DNA of 29,414 nt from an uncultured Eubacteriales bacterium (GTDB lineage Bacteria > Bacillota > Clostridia > Oscillospirales > CAG-272), in the NCBI GenBank assembly GCA_905210485.1, contig CAJLXA010000025.1, positions 1 to 29,414 on the forward strand, given 5' to 3'. Within the stretch, counting starts at the first letter, position 1. Every line of letters starts with the position of its first letter. Below the pieces are notes generated by a model. That model was not told where the DNA came from. It did not search any database and worked only from the letters and a program-made list of their open reading frames with translations. Of this stretch, positions 8,564 through 14,551 are shown one piece after another. The position numbers and the translations under genes are program-made.

Positions 8564-8624
8564 GCAGTACGATTGTGCGAAGCACAATCGGGTCACGTTC
8601 CGCGACCCTGCGGCGCTGAAAACG
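8564..8624 (+). repeat. Duplicated hairpin element, copy A
   Basis: This 61-nt stretch recurs at 8697-8758 with 4 substitutions and one extra A. It holds a perfect 9-bp hairpin, CGATTGTGC-gaa-GCACAATCG (8570-8590), then GGGTC/GACCC (8590-8608). A third hairpin, GCGGCG/CGCCGC (8610-8628), runs 4 nt past the repeat end and is not kept in copy B. The similarity extends a little upstream to TAATACA. It may be a dispersed intergenic repeat or part of a structured leader. No known riboswitch consensus was recognised. Confidence 0.8.
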
Positions 8625-8651
8625 CCGCCTGCATTCCTTGATGTCCGGCGC

Positions 8652-8680
8652 AAAAATGCCTGTGCGAGCACGCATTTTTT
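8652..8680 (+). terminator. Terminator-like hairpin between the two repeat copies
   Basis: AAAAATGC (8652-8659) pairs with GCATTTTT (8672-8679), with inner GTGC/GCAC pairing. The T-run is mostly in the stem, as in other terminators here. If functional on the + strand it would attenuate the leader before the MBL gene. Confidence 0.45.
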
Positions 8681-8696
8681 CTGGTTGGGTAATACA

Positions 8697-8758
8697 GCAG
8701 TACGATTGTGCAAAGCACAATCGGGTCGTGTTCCGCGACCTTGCGGCGCTGAAAAACG
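8697..8758 (+). repeat. Duplicated hairpin element, copy B
   Basis: This is the second copy of the element at 8564-8624. The 9-bp hairpin CGATTGTGC/GCACAATCG is kept with loop AAA instead of GAA. The next stem is partly eroded (GGTC/GACC), and the third stem lacks its 3' arm. It ends about 30 nt before the MBL ribosome binding site. Confidence 0.8.
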
Positions 8759-8804
8759 AAAAAGGTCTCCGTTAAGATTTTATGTGTGAGGAGGATAAAT
8801 ATTC

Positions 8805-9404
8805 ATGAAAATCACACCGTTCTTTTCATACGGTTACCCGTCAAATATGTACTACATTACCGATGATAAAGAAACGGCGGGGGTTCTTATTGATCCTTCG
8901 ATGCCTCCCGATGCTTTCGTTTCGCGTTGCGGATCGGAGCGACCTCTTTGCGGCGTCATATTGTCACATGGTCATTTTGATCACATGTTGTGTCTCGATG
9001 AGTACCGCGCCACGTATCATGTTCCCGTGTATATCGGACGGGCGGACGCTCCTTTTCTGCTTGATGCGTCACTGAATTTATATCAACGATTTTTGAACGA
9101 AAACAAGACATATTCTCCGGCAGAATATCTTTTATCGGAGGGGGATACTGTGGCGGTCGGCCGTGAGCAACTGCGGATATCCGAAATGCCCGGTCATACG
9201 CCGGGATCCATCGTCTGTTTTTCCGAAAATTTTGCCGTTACGGGGGATCTCCTTTTCGACGGCGGCGCCTATGGTCGCACCGATTTCCCCGGCGGAGATG
9301 AAGCGGCCATGCAATGCTCACTGAAAAGATTCCGAGCCTTGTCGGAGGGATTGACGCTGTATCCCGGGCACGGTGAAGCATTTGTTTTATGCCATTCAAT
9401 GTAA
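8805..9404 (+). CDS. MBL-fold metallo-hydrolase (glyoxalase II-like)
   Basis: This 199-aa metallo-beta-lactamase-fold hydrolase has the complete metal site. Motif SHGHFDH gives His55, His57, Asp59 and His60. MPGHTPGS gives His131, TGDLLF gives Asp148, and YPGHGE gives His189. The spacing is that of the short glyoxalase II-like proteins common in Clostridia, which lack the C-terminal substrate domain of true glyoxalase II. It is cytoplasmic with no signal peptide. Ribosome binding site GAGGAGG at 8788-8794 fixes ATG 8805. It is followed after 26 nt by glnS, probably in one transcript. The substrate is unknown; thioester hydrolysis is the usual guess for the family. Confidence 0.88.
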   Translation: MKITPFFSYGYPSNMYYITDDKETAGVLIDPSMPPDAFVSRCGSERPLCGVILSHGHFDHMLCLDEYRATYHVPVYIGRADAPFLLDASLNLYQRFLNENKTYSPAEYLLSEGDTVAVGREQLRISEMPGHTPGSIVCFSENFAVTGDLLFDGGAYGRTDFPGGDEAAMQCSLKRFRALSEGLTLYPGHGEAFVLCHSM

Positions 9405-9430
9405 TTCTGATTCTGCGAGGAAGAAAAAAT

Positions 9431-11083
9431 ATGGAAGAAATCAAACAGAACTTTATTCATGATATTATCGACGAAGACCTGCGTCAAAATCCCGAACTTA
9501 AGATTCATACGCGGTTTCCGCCTGAGCCGAACGGCTATCTGCATATCGGCAGTGCCAAGGCTATTTATATCAACTATGAAACGGCTAAAAAATACGGCGG
9601 TCTCTTCAATCTTCGTTACGACGATACAAACCCGTCGAAGGAAGATACCGAATATGTCAATTCCATTTATGAAGATCTGAAATGGCTTGGCGCGGAACCG
9701 AACGGCGGTATTTTTTACGGATCGGATTATTTTGATAAATGCTATGAATACGCATGCAAACTGATAAAAGACGGCAAGGCCTATGTCTGTGATCTTTCTG
9801 CCGATGAAATGCGCGAATACCGCGGAACGCTGACCGAGCCGGGTAAGGACAGTCCTTACCGCAACAGAAGCGTGGAGGAAAACCTCGATCTGTTTACCCG
9901 TATGAAAAACGGGGAATTCCCGGACGGCGCCAAGACTTTGCGCGCCAAGATCGACATGGCTTCTCCGAATATCAACATGCGCGACCCTGCCATTTACCGT
10001 ATTGTCCACACGTCGCATCATCGGCAGGGAAACAAATGGTGTATTTACCCGCTTTATGATTTTGCGCACCCGATTCAGGACGCTTTGGAGGGAATCACCC
10101 ATTCTCTCTGTTCTTTGGAATTTGAGAATCACCGCCCGCTGTATGAATGGGTCGTGGACAATATCGGCTTTGAGAAAAAGCCGAAACAGCGCGAGTTTGC
10201 CCGTCTTAACGTTACCTATACGGTCATGAGTAAGCGCTATCTCCGCAATCTGGTGGAAACCGGACTTGTGGACGGTTGGGACGATCCGCGTATGCCTACC
10301 ATCTGTGGTTTGCGCCGCCGCGGCTATACGCCGTCTGCTATTTTTGATTTTGTCGCGCGCGCCGGTATCGCCAAAGCGTACAGCGTTGTGGATTATGAAC
10401 TTCTGGAACACTGCATCCGCGAAGAACTGAATACGACGGCACCGCGCCGTGTGGCCGTATTGCATCCCGTAAAAGTGGTTATTGTCAATTACCCGATCGG
10501 TAAGACAGAGTACTTTACTTTGCCGAACAACCCGCAGAATCCCGAAGCCGGCACACGCAAGGTTCCGTTTACCCGTGAATTGTATATTGATGCGGACGAT
10601 TTCGCGGAAGTACCGCCTCCGAAGTTTTTCCGTATGAAACCCGGCGGCGAAGTGCGTCTAATGGGTGCCTATATCGTACGTTGCGAAGAAATTGTCAAGA
10701 ATCCCGATGGATCGCTGAAAGAAATCCGTTGTACGGCCGATATGGAAACGGGAGCAGGAAATCCTGTTGACGGACGAAAGGTGAAGGGAACGATTCATTG
10801 GCTTTCCGCTGCCAATGCAATCAGCACGACGGTGAAACTGTATGATCATCTCTTCACAATCGAAAACGTCAACGATATTCCCGAAGGAAAGACCTACGGT
10901 GATTATCTGAATACGGATTCCGTGCAGACATTGACCGATTGCAAAATAGAACCCTCCCTCGCCGATGCGAAACCGGGCGATCGGTTCCAGTTCGTTCGTA
11001 CGGGATACTTTGTAAAGGATACGAAAAACGAGAACACCTATAATCGCATTGTCGGTCTGAAAGACAGTTACAAAGCAAATTGA
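9431..11083 (+). CDS. glnS: Glutaminyl-tRNA synthetase
   Basis: The enzyme charges tRNA-Gln directly with glutamine. From ATG 9431 it has 550 aa, close to the ~553 aa of the E. coli enzyme. It carries RFPPEPNGYLHIGSAKA, with the class I HIGH motif as His38-Ile-Gly-Ser41. It also has RYDDTNPSKE, the acceptor-binding LYDFAHPIQD region, and the KMSKS-type motif VMSKR (265-269), where GlnRS normally has MSKR. The C-terminal half forms the anticodon-binding beta barrels. I chose ATG 9431 over the upstream in-frame codon because GAGGAAG precedes it and the protein begins at the usual point. A strong terminator follows. GlnRS is patchy in Firmicutes, many of which use GatCAB instead. Confidence 0.96.
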   Translation: MEEIKQNFIHDIIDEDLRQNPELKIHTRFPPEPNGYLHIGSAKAIYINYETAKKYGGLFNLRYDDTNPSKEDTEYVNSIYEDLKWLGAEPNGGIFYGSDYFDKCYEYACKLIKDGKAYVCDLSADEMREYRGTLTEPGKDSPYRNRSVEENLDLFTRMKNGEFPDGAKTLRAKIDMASPNINMRDPAIYRIVHTSHHRQGNKWCIYPLYDFAHPIQDALEGITHSLCSLEFENHRPLYEWVVDNIGFEKKPKQREFARLNVTYTVMSKRYLRNLVETGLVDGWDDPRMPTICGLRRRGYTPSAIFDFVARAGIAKAYSVVDYELLEHCIREELNTTAPRRVAVLHPVKVVIVNYPIGKTEYFTLPNNPQNPEAGTRKVPFTRELYIDADDFAEVPPPKFFRMKPGGEVRLMGAYIVRCEEIVKNPDGSLKEIRCTADMETGAGNPVDGRKVKGTIHWLSAANAISTTVKLYDHLFTIENVNDIPEGKTYGDYLNTDSVQTLTDCKIEPSLADAKPGDRFQFVRTGYFVKDTKNENTYNRIVGLKDSYKAN

Positions 11084-11091
11084 TTTATAAA

Positions 11092-11119
11092 AGAAAAGAC
11101 GGCCAAGGCCGTCTTTTCT
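11092..11119 (+). terminator. Bidirectional terminator between glnS and the esterase
   Basis: GAAAAGACGGCC (11093-11104) pairs perfectly with GGCCGTCTTTTC (11107-11118) around a 2-nt AA loop, with one more A-T pair outside. It lies between two convergent genes and has T-rich 3' arms on both strands. Confidence 0.9.
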
Positions 11120-11128
11120 CTTATGTAT

Positions 11129-11803
11129 TTAATTTCTTCCGGCGTATCCGTCTTCATCACGTCGGTTTTGATAGAGCCACGAAAGCATATCGGTTTCAAA
11201 ATAGGCGGGATCCCACGAATTGTGGTCGACGCCGTGAAACAGCGTGAGCGTTGCATGACCGCCGAAACGATTGATTTCATCTACCATATCCACGGAATTG
11301 CGGACAGGAACCACCGAGTCGACGTCGCCGTGATAGGCGTGAATCGGCAGATTTGTGAGCAGTGTACGTGCTGCCCATGAAAGACCGCCGCCGCATACGG
11401 GCGCAATGGCGGCGAATAGGTTCGGATTGGCAACGGCCATCGACCATGTGCCGTATCCGCCCATCGAAAGACCGTGCAGATACAGACGCTTTTTATCGGA
11501 TTTGAGTTCGTCGGCAACATGGAGAATGAGTTCGGTCAGAAAAATGACAAGATCACTCCACACATATCCTTTCGGCGCTTGCGGGAAAATGGCATAGGAT
11601 GGAAGTGAAAGCGCGCCGCTTACAATATGACGCGGAAGACCGTTGCGAAGAATGACGTCCAACTCTTCTTCGGTGTTCCCAAACTCTCCTGCGCCGTGAA
11701 GGAAGGTGAAAAGCGGCATGTCCGGCGAAGCATTTTCCGGCGTGTAGAGGAAATAGCGGAGTGTGAATCCGTGAGACGTTGTATACGTGTGTTTTGTCAG
11801 CAT
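11129..11803 (-). CDS. Alpha/beta-hydrolase, esterase or peptidase-like
   Basis: This is a single-domain alpha/beta-hydrolase of 224 aa. The oxyanion segment is FLHGAGEFG, the nucleophile elbow is HGLSMGGYG (Ser113), the acid is in HGDVDSVVP (Asp162), and the base is in GVDHNSWDPAY (His194). This layout matches predicted esterases/peptidases related to dienelactone hydrolase and CE1-type feruloyl esterases. No signal peptide is seen, so it is probably cytoplasmic. I start it at the second ATG (11803): the first ATG, at 11818, is followed by AAAGGAAAA, which serves well as the ribosome binding site for the second. It lies downstream of rplA on the same strand, beyond a terminator, and no clear promoter of its own is visible. 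The substrate is unknown. Confidence 0.82.
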   Translation of the reverse strand: MLTKHTYTTSHGFTLRYFLYTPENASPDMPLFTFLHGAGEFGNTEEELDVILRNGLPRHIVSGALSLPSYAIFPQAPKGYVWSDLVIFLTELILHVADELKSDKKRLYLHGLSMGGYGTWSMAVANPNLFAAIAPVCGGGLSWAARTLLTNLPIHAYHGDVDSVVPVRNSVDMVDEINRFGGHATLTLFHGVDHNSWDPAYFETDMLSWLYQNRRDEDGYAGRN

Positions 11804-11825
11804 GTTTTTTCCTTTCATAGCCGAT

Positions 11826-11860
11826 GATAAAATACCCGAAAGGCGATTAAACCTTTCGGG
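11826..11860 (-). terminator. Terminator after rplA
   Basis: On the - strand, CCCGAAAGG (11860-11852) pairs with CCTTTCGGG (11843-11835), then TATTTTAT. It ends the rpmG-secE-nusG-rplK-rplA transcript just before the esterase gene. Confidence 0.85.
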
Positions 11861-11882
11861 ATGCGTTTTCAGTTGTATTCTA

Positions 11883-12575
11883 TCAGCCGAGTTTGTTGGC
11901 GTTTACCTTAACGCCGGGGCCCATCGTGGAAGCAACAACGCAACTCTTGATGTACTGGCCTTTTGCGGCGGACGGTTTTGCCTTGATGATAGCGCCCATA
12001 AGCGCATTGAAGTTTTCACCGAGTTTATCGGCGCCGAAAGAGGCTTTGCCGATAGGGCAGTGAATGATGTTGGTTTTGTCAAGACGGTATTCAATCTTAC
12101 CGGCCTTGGCTTCTTTAACGGCTTTGGCAGCGTCAGGAGTAACGGTGCCGGCCTTCGGGTTAGGCATAAGGCCCTTAGGACCGAGAACTTTACCGAGGCG
12201 GCCGATAACACCCATCATGTCAGGCGTTGCAATAACCACATCGAAATCAAACCAGTTTTCGCTCTGGATCTTGGTGACGAATTCTTCGGCGCCGACATAA
12301 TCTGCGCCGGCTTCGAGAGCGGCCTTGGCCTTGTCGCCGCGGGCGAACACGAGCGTTCTTACGGTTTTGCCGGTGCCGTTCGGAAGAACGATAGCGCCGC
12401 GAACCTGCTGATCGGCATGACGGGAGTCAACGCCGAGACGGACGTGAACTTCAACGGTTTCATCGAATTTAGCGGTAGCGGTCTTGCATACAAGCGCCAT
12501 AGCTTCATCGGTATCATAGAGTTTCGCTTTTTCAACGAGAGCAACGTTTGCTTTATATTTCTTACCCATTTTCAT
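11883..12575 (-). CDS. rplA: 50S ribosomal protein L1
   Basis: L1 builds the L1 stalk of the large ribosomal subunit, acts in E-site tRNA release, and represses its own operon. The length of 230 aa is typical. It has the family pattern, starting MGKKYKANVALVEKAKLYD after a short MK extension, with PNGTGKTVRTLVFARG, GADYVGAEE and the signature region around ATPDMMGVIGRLGKVLGPKGLMPNPK. AAGGAGGAGA precedes ATG 12575. It starts 14 nt after rplK. The leader upstream of rplK contains an apparent L1 binding site, in keeping with autoregulation. rplJ and rplL, which often follow rplA, are not here; a terminator follows instead. Confidence 0.98.
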   Translation of the reverse strand: MKMGKKYKANVALVEKAKLYDTDEAMALVCKTATAKFDETVEVHVRLGVDSRHADQQVRGAIVLPNGTGKTVRTLVFARGDKAKAALEAGADYVGAEEFVTKIQSENWFDFDVVIATPDMMGVIGRLGKVLGPKGLMPNPKAGTVTPDAAKAVKEAKAGKIEYRLDKTNIIHCPIGKASFGADKLGENFNALMGAIIKAKPSAAKGQYIKSCVVASTMGPGVKVNANKLG

Positions 12576-12589
12576 GTTTTGTCTCCTCC

Positions 12590-13015
12590 TTAGTCAACCA
12601 CGGTGATGCCCATGCTGCGTGCAGTGCCGGCGATCATGCTGGCGGCGGCTTCGATGGAACCTGCGTTGAGGTCGGGCATTTTGGTGGTGGCGATCTCCGT
12701 GATCTGCGCCTTGGTGATGGTGGCAACCTTTACCTTGTTCGGGGTAGCGGAAGCGGTATCAATGCCGCAGGCTTTCTTGATAAGAACAGCTGCGGGAGGA
12801 GTTTTCGTGATAAAGGTGAAAGAACGATCTGCATATACGGTGATGACGACAGGGATAATAAGACCCATATCGTTTTTGGTTCTTTCGTTGAATTCCTTTG
12901 TGAAGTTAGGAATCGAAACGCCGTACTGACCGAGTGCGGGACCTACAGGCGGCTGCGGAGTAGCTTTGCCTGCGGGAAGTTGCAATTTAATATAACCGGT
13001 AATTTTCTTTGCCAT
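12590..13015 (-). CDS. rplK: 50S ribosomal protein L11
   Basis: L11 is part of the GTPase-associated centre of the 50S subunit. Its 141 aa is exactly the family length. It shows the N-terminal proline-rich signature GKATPQPPVGPALGQYGVSI, the linker, and the C-terminal RNA-binding domain ending ARSMGITVVD. The segment after GQYG, reading VSIPNFTKEFNERTKNDMG, departs from the commoner VNIMEFCKAFN form but keeps length and register. Ribosome binding site GGAGG (13026-13030) lies 10 nt before ATG 13015. It follows nusG after a 99-nt gap that contains the likely L1 regulatory stem. Confidence 0.98.
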   Translation of the reverse strand: MAKKITGYIKLQLPAGKATPQPPVGPALGQYGVSIPNFTKEFNERTKNDMGLIIPVVITVYADRSFTFITKTPPAAVLIKKACGIDTASATPNKVKVATITKAQITEIATTKMPDLNAGSIEAAASMIAGTARSMGITVVD

Positions 13016-13034
13016 AGTAAATAAACCTCCATAT

Positions 13035-13078
13035 GTGGTATGATACGGGAGAATAGAAGATTTTTCTCCCTCCCACGG
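13035..13078 (-). promoter_or_regulatory. Probable L1 autoregulatory site in the rplK-rplA leader
   Basis: On the - strand the leader reads CCGTGG-GA-GGGAGAA, a 10-nt loop, TTCTCCC, GTATCATA, CCAC. The outer GTGG/CCAC (13076-13073 with 13038-13035) and inner GGGAGAA/TTCTCCC stems enclose an asymmetric internal loop. GTGGGAGG with ATACCAC copies the L1-binding helix 76 of 23S rRNA, the known mimic used for L1 feedback control. It lies 20 nt before rplK. Confidence 0.75.
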
Positions 13079-13114
13079 ATTTTCCCATAAAAGGGAAGAA
13101 GGGTATAGTCTTTT

Positions 13115-13657
13115 TTATTCGGCGAGTTTTACGTCGCGCGTGTAGACGATGATCGGGATATCGCGGCGGCCGGTGGACGCAAGAACGGTGACCTGCTTTT
13201 TGTCTTCGCTGATCTCCTGAAGCGTACCGCTGTAACCGGCAAACGTACCCGAAACAACAGACACTTTGTCCCCGACCTTAAAGCCGATGTCGTCGGAACG
13301 TACTTCAACATTGAAGGATTCGACTTCTTCGTCAGTGAGGGGAACCGGTTTTGATCCGGGGCCGACAAAGCCTGTGACGCCGCTGACATTGCGGACGGCA
13401 TGCCAACTTTCGTCGGTCATTGTCATTTTGACAAGAACGTAGCTTGGGAATATCTTGGATTCCACGGTTTTTTGCTCGCCTTTTTCATTGGTAACGACCG
13501 TGGTTTCCACAGGAATCCTTAAATCGTATATCAAATGGCCGAGGCCGCGGTTTTCAACGATCTTTTCAATGCTCGCTTTTACTTTGTTTTCGTAACCCGA
13601 ATAAGTGTGGATTACGTACCATCTGGGACCTAAATTGAGTTCGTCAAAATCGCTCAT
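13115..13657 (-). CDS. nusG: Transcription termination/antitermination factor NusG
   Basis: NusG binds the RNA polymerase clamp, affects pausing and Rho action, and links transcription to translation. The 180-aa protein has the N-terminal NGN domain, with RWYVIHTYSGYENKV at the start and IFPSYVLVKM and VRNVSGVTGFVG in the middle. The C-terminal KOW domain spans about residues 127-180 (FKVGDKVSVVSGTFAGYSG). GGGAGAA precedes ATG 13657. It lies between secE (14 nt upstream) and rplK, the standard bacterial order. Confidence 0.98.
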   Translation of the reverse strand: MSDFDELNLGPRWYVIHTYSGYENKVKASIEKIVENRGLGHLIYDLRIPVETTVVTNEKGEQKTVESKIFPSYVLVKMTMTDESWHAVRNVSGVTGFVGPGSKPVPLTDEEVESFNVEVRSDDIGFKVGDKVSVVSGTFAGYSGTLQEISEDKKQVTVLASTGRRDIPIIVYTRDVKLAE

Positions 13658-13671
13658 TACTGTTCTCCCGC

Positions 13672-14004
13672 TTATTTGATAAGACCGGCGAGAAGTTCCA
13701 CAAGAGAAGCTCCTGCGGCATCAATAACGCCGATGACCGCGGCGAACACCACAACGGCCACAACAACGATGATCGTGCTTTTTCTAAGCTCGTTTTTCGG
13801 AGTCCAGACCACTTTTTTGAGTTCGCTCATGGTATCGCGGAAAAACTTTGCGATTCTTTTTCCGGCGCGGACGAAAAAGTTCGGCTTTTCCGGCGCGTTT
13901 TTCTGTTTTTTGACCTTTTCGGACTTTGCATTGGTAGCGGAAGCAACAACTTCTTCGTTGTTTTCGCTTTCGTTTACTTCTGCATTTTCGTTGATCTCTG
14001 CCAT
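13672..14004 (-). CDS. secE: Preprotein translocase subunit SecE
   Basis: SecE clamps SecY in the SecYEG membrane channel. From ATG 14004 it has 110 aa: a charged N-terminal extension of about 50 residues rich in Glu, Asn and Lys, then the amphipathic helix FFRDTMSELKKVVWTPKNEL, and one membrane helix (about 77-99, STIIVVVAVVVFAAVIGV). I rejected the upstream TTG at 14022, since AAAGGA just after it is the ribosome binding site for the ATG. It lies between rpmG and nusG, which settles the assignment. The long acidic N-terminus is often seen in clostridial SecE. Confidence 0.95.
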   Translation of the reverse strand: MAEINENAEVNESENNEEVVASATNAKSEKVKKQKNAPEKPNFFVRAGKRIAKFFRDTMSELKKVVWTPKNELRKSTIIVVVAVVVFAAVIGVIDAAGASLVELLAGLIK

Positions 14005-14026
14005 ACCTTTTATTCCTTTCAATGAA

Positions 14027-14176
14027 TTACTTGGTTTCTTTGTGCAAAGTGTGCTTGCGGCAGAAACGGCAATACTTGTTCATTTCAAGTCTGTCCGGAT
14101 CGTTCTTTTTGTTTTTCTTTGTGTCATAATTTCTCTGCTTGCACTCACTGCATGCCAGTGTAATTTTGACTCTCAT
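14027..14176 (-). CDS. rpmG: 50S ribosomal protein L33, zinc-binding form
   Basis: This 49-aa ribosomal protein starts at ATG 14176 with GGAGGTG just upstream. It reads MRVKITLACSECKQRNY at the N-terminus and ends in HKETK. Two CxxC pairs (Cys9/Cys12 and Cys36/Cys39) form a zinc ribbon, so it is the C+ type rather than the cysteine-free paralogue used under zinc starvation. It is the first gene of rpmG-secE-nusG-rplK-rplA, and its stop is 22 nt before the secE ATG. Zur control, typical of cysteine-free paralogues, is not expected here. Confidence 0.96.
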   Translation of the reverse strand: MRVKITLACSECKQRNYDTKKNKKNDPDRLEMNKYCRFCRKHTLHKETK

Positions 14177-14300
14177 ATCGGCACCTCCCTATTAAATTTA
14201 AGCGTATGCTTGTCTCGGCTGAAAGCCGTGTACCTCCCTCCCCGAAGAAGCGTGCGACCGATCCCAGCGGGCAACACGAAAAAAACCTCTTCGCAGAGGT
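14177..14300 (-). promoter_or_regulatory. Structured 5' leader of the rpmG-secE-nusG operon
   Basis: The predicted leader is 124 nt. After the 5' hairpin it can form an outer stem CGTGT/ACACG (14278-14274 with 14231-14227) around a G/C-rich loop that includes CCCGCTGGG. A second small stem, CGGCT-ttc-AGCCG (14228-14216), overlaps its 3' arm by two bases. A GGGAGGT precedes rpmG. I recognise no known leader family. Confidence 0.45.
14279..14300 (-). terminator. GNRA-capped hairpin with U-run at the predicted transcript start
   Basis: On the - strand, ACCTCT-GCGA-AGAGGT (14300-14285) is followed by TTTTTT (14284-14279). Measured from the -10 box, +1 falls at 14300, so the hairpin forms the first 16 nt of RNA. 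It has terminator form, but may instead be a 5' stability element. Confidence 0.6.
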
Positions 14301-14306
14301 AGTTTT

Positions 14307-14335
14307 ATTATATCACCGGTCGCTTCGATTGTCAA
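14307..14335 (-). promoter_or_regulatory. Consensus sigma-A promoter of the rpmG-secE-nusG-rplK-rplA operon
   Basis: On the - strand, perfect TTGACA (14335-14330), a 17-nt spacer, and perfect TATAAT (14312-14307). A full-consensus promoter suits ribosomal protein genes. Confidence 0.93.
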
Positions 14336-14481
14336 TAGCTTTTTTTAAGTTTTCCGATTTTTCTACATAATTATTTATATATAAACCTGAAAATTCCAAA
14401 AAGCACGGTGAAAAGACAGTCTATGTCGTTACGGGGAAAGGCGATCGTTCGGGAAGAAGGCAGAAATTTTCACCGATTGTA
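14336..14481. other. A+T-rich intergenic stretch between divergent promoters
   Basis: No gene is seen here. The first 60 nt are A+T-rich. CGGTGAAAA (14406-14414) and TTTTCACCG (14467-14475) form a 9-bp inverted repeat 52 nt apart, upstream of the AEC -35 box. This could be an operator or a remnant; nothing further supports it. Confidence 0.4.
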
Positions 14482-14510
14482 TTGCAAAAATACGGAAAAA
14501 GGTTTATAAT
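14482..14510 (+). promoter_or_regulatory. Promoter of the AEC transporter gene
   Basis: TTGCAA at 14482-14487, a 17-nt spacer, and perfect TATAAT at 14505-14510. The predicted start near 14517 gives a 35-nt leader to ATG 14552. Confidence 0.8.
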
Positions 14511-14551
14511 TGTTATATTCTGCGTTATATTCGGACAATAAAGGTGATGTT

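Noticed and set aside
8562..8789. Open frame of 75 codons on the + strand covering both copies of the hairpin element
   Set aside because: It is explained by the repeat: two related low-complexity segments encoded by the two copies, with no ribosome binding site and hairpins throughout. It is more likely non-coding.
9269..10465. Long - strand open frame (398 codons) opposite the MBL gene end and glnS
   Set aside because: It spans two real genes on the other strand and has no motif; a shadow frame.
11787..12593. + strand open frame (268 codons) opposite rplA
   Set aside because: rplA on the other strand is certain; this frame has no similarity I recognise.
14177..14340. Possible tRNA gene in the rpmG upstream region
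   Set aside because: The stems do not form a cloverleaf and there is no T-loop GTTCGA-type motif or CCA end.
14406..14475. Inverted repeat CGGTGAAAA / TTTTCACCG with a 52-nt interval, possible small RNA
   Set aside because: The loop is long, there is no promoter for it on either strand that I can support, and it lies upstream of the mapped AEC promoter. Kept only as a note on the intergenic region.
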